Shown here: positions 25,900-27,182 of the stretch, piece after piece
Numbering within the stretch: the first letter of the stretch is position 1
Layout of the letters: the number at the start of each line of letters is the position of its first letter
Source of the DNA: Euprymna scolopes
Taxonomy: Eukaryota; Mollusca; Cephalopoda; Sepiida; Sepiolidae
Reading direction: 5' to 3'
DNA length: 27,182 bases
Assembly: GCA_024364805.1 (NCBI GenBank)
Contig: CM044528.1
Location: 34,385,822 to 34,413,003 of the forward strand
Program-made: the position numbers and the translations under genes
The notes under the pieces: model-generated
What the model was told of the DNA's origin: nothing
The model's database searches: none
Seen by the model: only the letters and a program-made list of their open reading frames with translations

Positions 25900-26157
25900 G
25901 TTCTTTTGATTGTTTTATTTAATAATAGATTTTCTGGTCCATAAATGTTTTTATTATATCTACCAAGCTGATCTTAAAGGTAGCATAAATAGATTAGGCA
26001 ATTCTATTTATTTTCAGTTAATGAGAGGGGAATCTATCACCATACTTTCCCTCTCTGTCTCTATATTTTACATAATTTTTCCCTTGTCCAAAAGTCAGAG
26101 GGTTTTTTTATTTTTTTATTTTACAAGCTCACTTTTCAGTTATCATGGACTCGTTAG
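25900..26157 (+). mobile_element. LINE-like relic, left part
   Basis: TTTTACAAGCTCACTTTTCA and TCATGGACTCGTTAG align with the family B LINE around 25025-25060 (AAGCTCACTCTCCAG, ACCTTTGTGAGTCAAA). The translated text TSSLFSYHGLV parallels ASSLSSPHTFVS. Sequence further left is too decayed to place. The hAT-type element interrupts it. Confidence 0.45.
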
Positions 26158-26877
26158 CAGGGCTGGGGATTCGGGACTCTGAATCTCAGACTCCTATAAT
26201 TTTTTAGAGCCGACTCCAACTTCGATTTTTAAATAATATTAAACGCTTTTTGAGTGACCTACCTTGAAAGAAGGTGACTTAGCAGGGCTCTACATTGCGA
26301 GTGAAACAGTCGCATTTGCGAGTGATTTTTCAAAGTGGCGACTAGAAATAATGAAACGCTTATCTGTTGGCGATTGTATTTCTTTCACTGACAATCTTTC
26401 AAAGCTCACTACTGAGTGAAAAATATCTTTTCAACTTAAAAAAAAACAAAAAAAACGAACAAAATTAAATTATTTAAACAATAAAAGTTTAATAGAACAA
26501 TATACTCTTTTTTTTTTATTAACGAAGGCTGTTTAAAAAAAATATCTGGAGAAATTAGAATTAGACTACCTTCAAGTATCCACATAAAATTTGTTGTATA
26601 TTAAAAATCACACTCATTAAAAAAAAATATGGAAAAAAACTTTATGTACATAATCGTCACAGTACGAAGATATCATATTCCAAAAATCATGTGGGTTTGG
26701 CTAGTAACTTTCTTATTTGGCTAGTAAACGAAAATATATTAAGCTACAATAGGAGAATATTTCCCTAATTTTCTCCATCGCAAAAAATGCTATTTTTGAG
26801 GAGACTGAGTCAGGTGAATTTTTCTGACTCCTCTGGTCAATAAATTGGCCTTGACTCCGACTGACTCCCTAGCCCTG
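26158..26877. mobile_element. Non-autonomous hAT-type element, ~720 bp
   Basis: It starts CAGGGCTGGGGATTCGGGAC and ends CCGACTGACTCCCTAGCCCT then G, inverted termini of about 20-30 bp with GAGTC/GACTC-rich subterminal DNA. The flanking 8 bp are CTCGTTAG (26150-26157) and CTAGTGAG (26878-26885), six of eight identical, as expected of an old hAT target duplication. No transposase frame remains. At 26284 a second CAGGGCTCTACATTGCGAGT end occurs without a partner, suggesting a truncated second hAT element nested inside. Confidence 0.75.
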
Positions 26878-27100
26878 CTAGTGAGCCAAATCTCTCCAAA
26901 TTTCATTGTGTACAGTTTTATCTAATTACTTTCCTCCATATTTTCCTTGATCGGCCAACCTTTCTGCAACTTGAGGTATCTATGCTTTTGCAGTGCTTTA
27001 TCCAACAGGATCAACGTTCCATATGGGCATGCTGGTGTAAACAATATGTCTTAAACATAACCTCTACGATAGAAATGGCGTGCTCTTAAGTAAATCCTCT
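26878..27100 (+). mobile_element. LINE-like relic, right part (tentative)
   Basis: GTGAGCCAAATCTCTCCAAA continues the family B LINE alignment (GTGAGTCAAATGTCTTTGGG at 25056) directly after the hAT-type element. Homology fades after about 27000 and the last ~80 bp of the window hold nothing I can name. Confidence 0.35.
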
Positions 27101-27182
27101 AATGTAATCGGTTTGGTTTGATTTTACATTGCAATAGACGTGCAATGTGTTTTAAAGAGAGTTGGGCGTGTATGTTGTATGC

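Noticed and set aside
1-27182. LTR retroelement, retrovirus or Polinton remains
   Set aside because: No long terminal repeats, gag, integrase or capsid-like frames were recognised; all RT sequence is of non-LTR type.

Overview
This 27 kb window looks like intergenic or intronic DNA from a repeat-rich animal genome, most likely a mollusc and plausibly a cephalopod. That assignment is inferred from AT-rich, microsatellite-laden DNA, 5'-truncated non-LTR retrotransposons of the Jockey/CR1 type, many tRNA-like SINE heads, mariner fossils, and Drosophila-like U2 snRNA and 5S rRNA fragments. No bacterial gene organisation is present. Almost every long open frame is a piece of a transposable element, and no complete host gene is visible.

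Layout: 0-1.25 kb holds a tRNA-like SINE relic, a 5S-rRNA-derived SINE and a SINE-like unit with a (CCAA)n tail. From 1.25 to 3.87 kb, two related LINE copies meet tail to tail, followed by a small hairpin element. From 4.5 to 5.3 kb lies the first copy of a ~0.7 kb unclassified repeat (here 'repeat U'), which recurs in the same orientation at 11.8, 14.8, 15.3 and 19.4 kb. From 5.6 to 7.3 kb there is a hammerhead-like motif, a 720-bp fold-back, a 3'-type repeat bearing a CCCGGCGTTGCTCGGG-like head, and a tRNA-headed inverted-repeat element. A minus-strand mariner fossil (7.5-8.3 kb) is followed by a LINE 3' end (8.35-8.9 kb) and by non-repetitive DNA with a candidate host first exon (9143 to 9048, minus).

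From 9.4 to 11.15 kb is a dense cluster of a SINE-like family whose body carries a hairpin module; the same module recurs at 22.3 and 24.4-24.9 kb. From 11.67 to 17.55 kb are a tRNA-Cys-like relic, more repeat U, LINE tails, a second mariner family, a truncated LINE, and a 900-bp mariner with both inverted termini and a TA duplication. From 17.9 to 21.5 kb are another CCCGGCGTTGCC head, an unassigned ORF, a U2 snRNA fragment, minisatellites (~30 and 81 bp) and a possible Merlin/ISXO2-type transposase remnant. From 21.9 to 22.8 kb is a nested inverted-repeat structure. From 23.4 to 27.2 kb are LINE copies, one with a 23-bp target-site duplication, carrying nested insertions: a 5S SINE, a MADE1-like mariner MITE of 68 bp, and a ~720-bp hAT-type element with an 8-bp target duplication.

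The parts do not form a pathway. They record successive insertions, and nesting gives relative ages. The observations most worth following are the hairpin module whose stem changes in compensating pairs between copies, the 5S-derived SINE, the U2 fragment, the same-orientation repeat U family, and the candidate exon.
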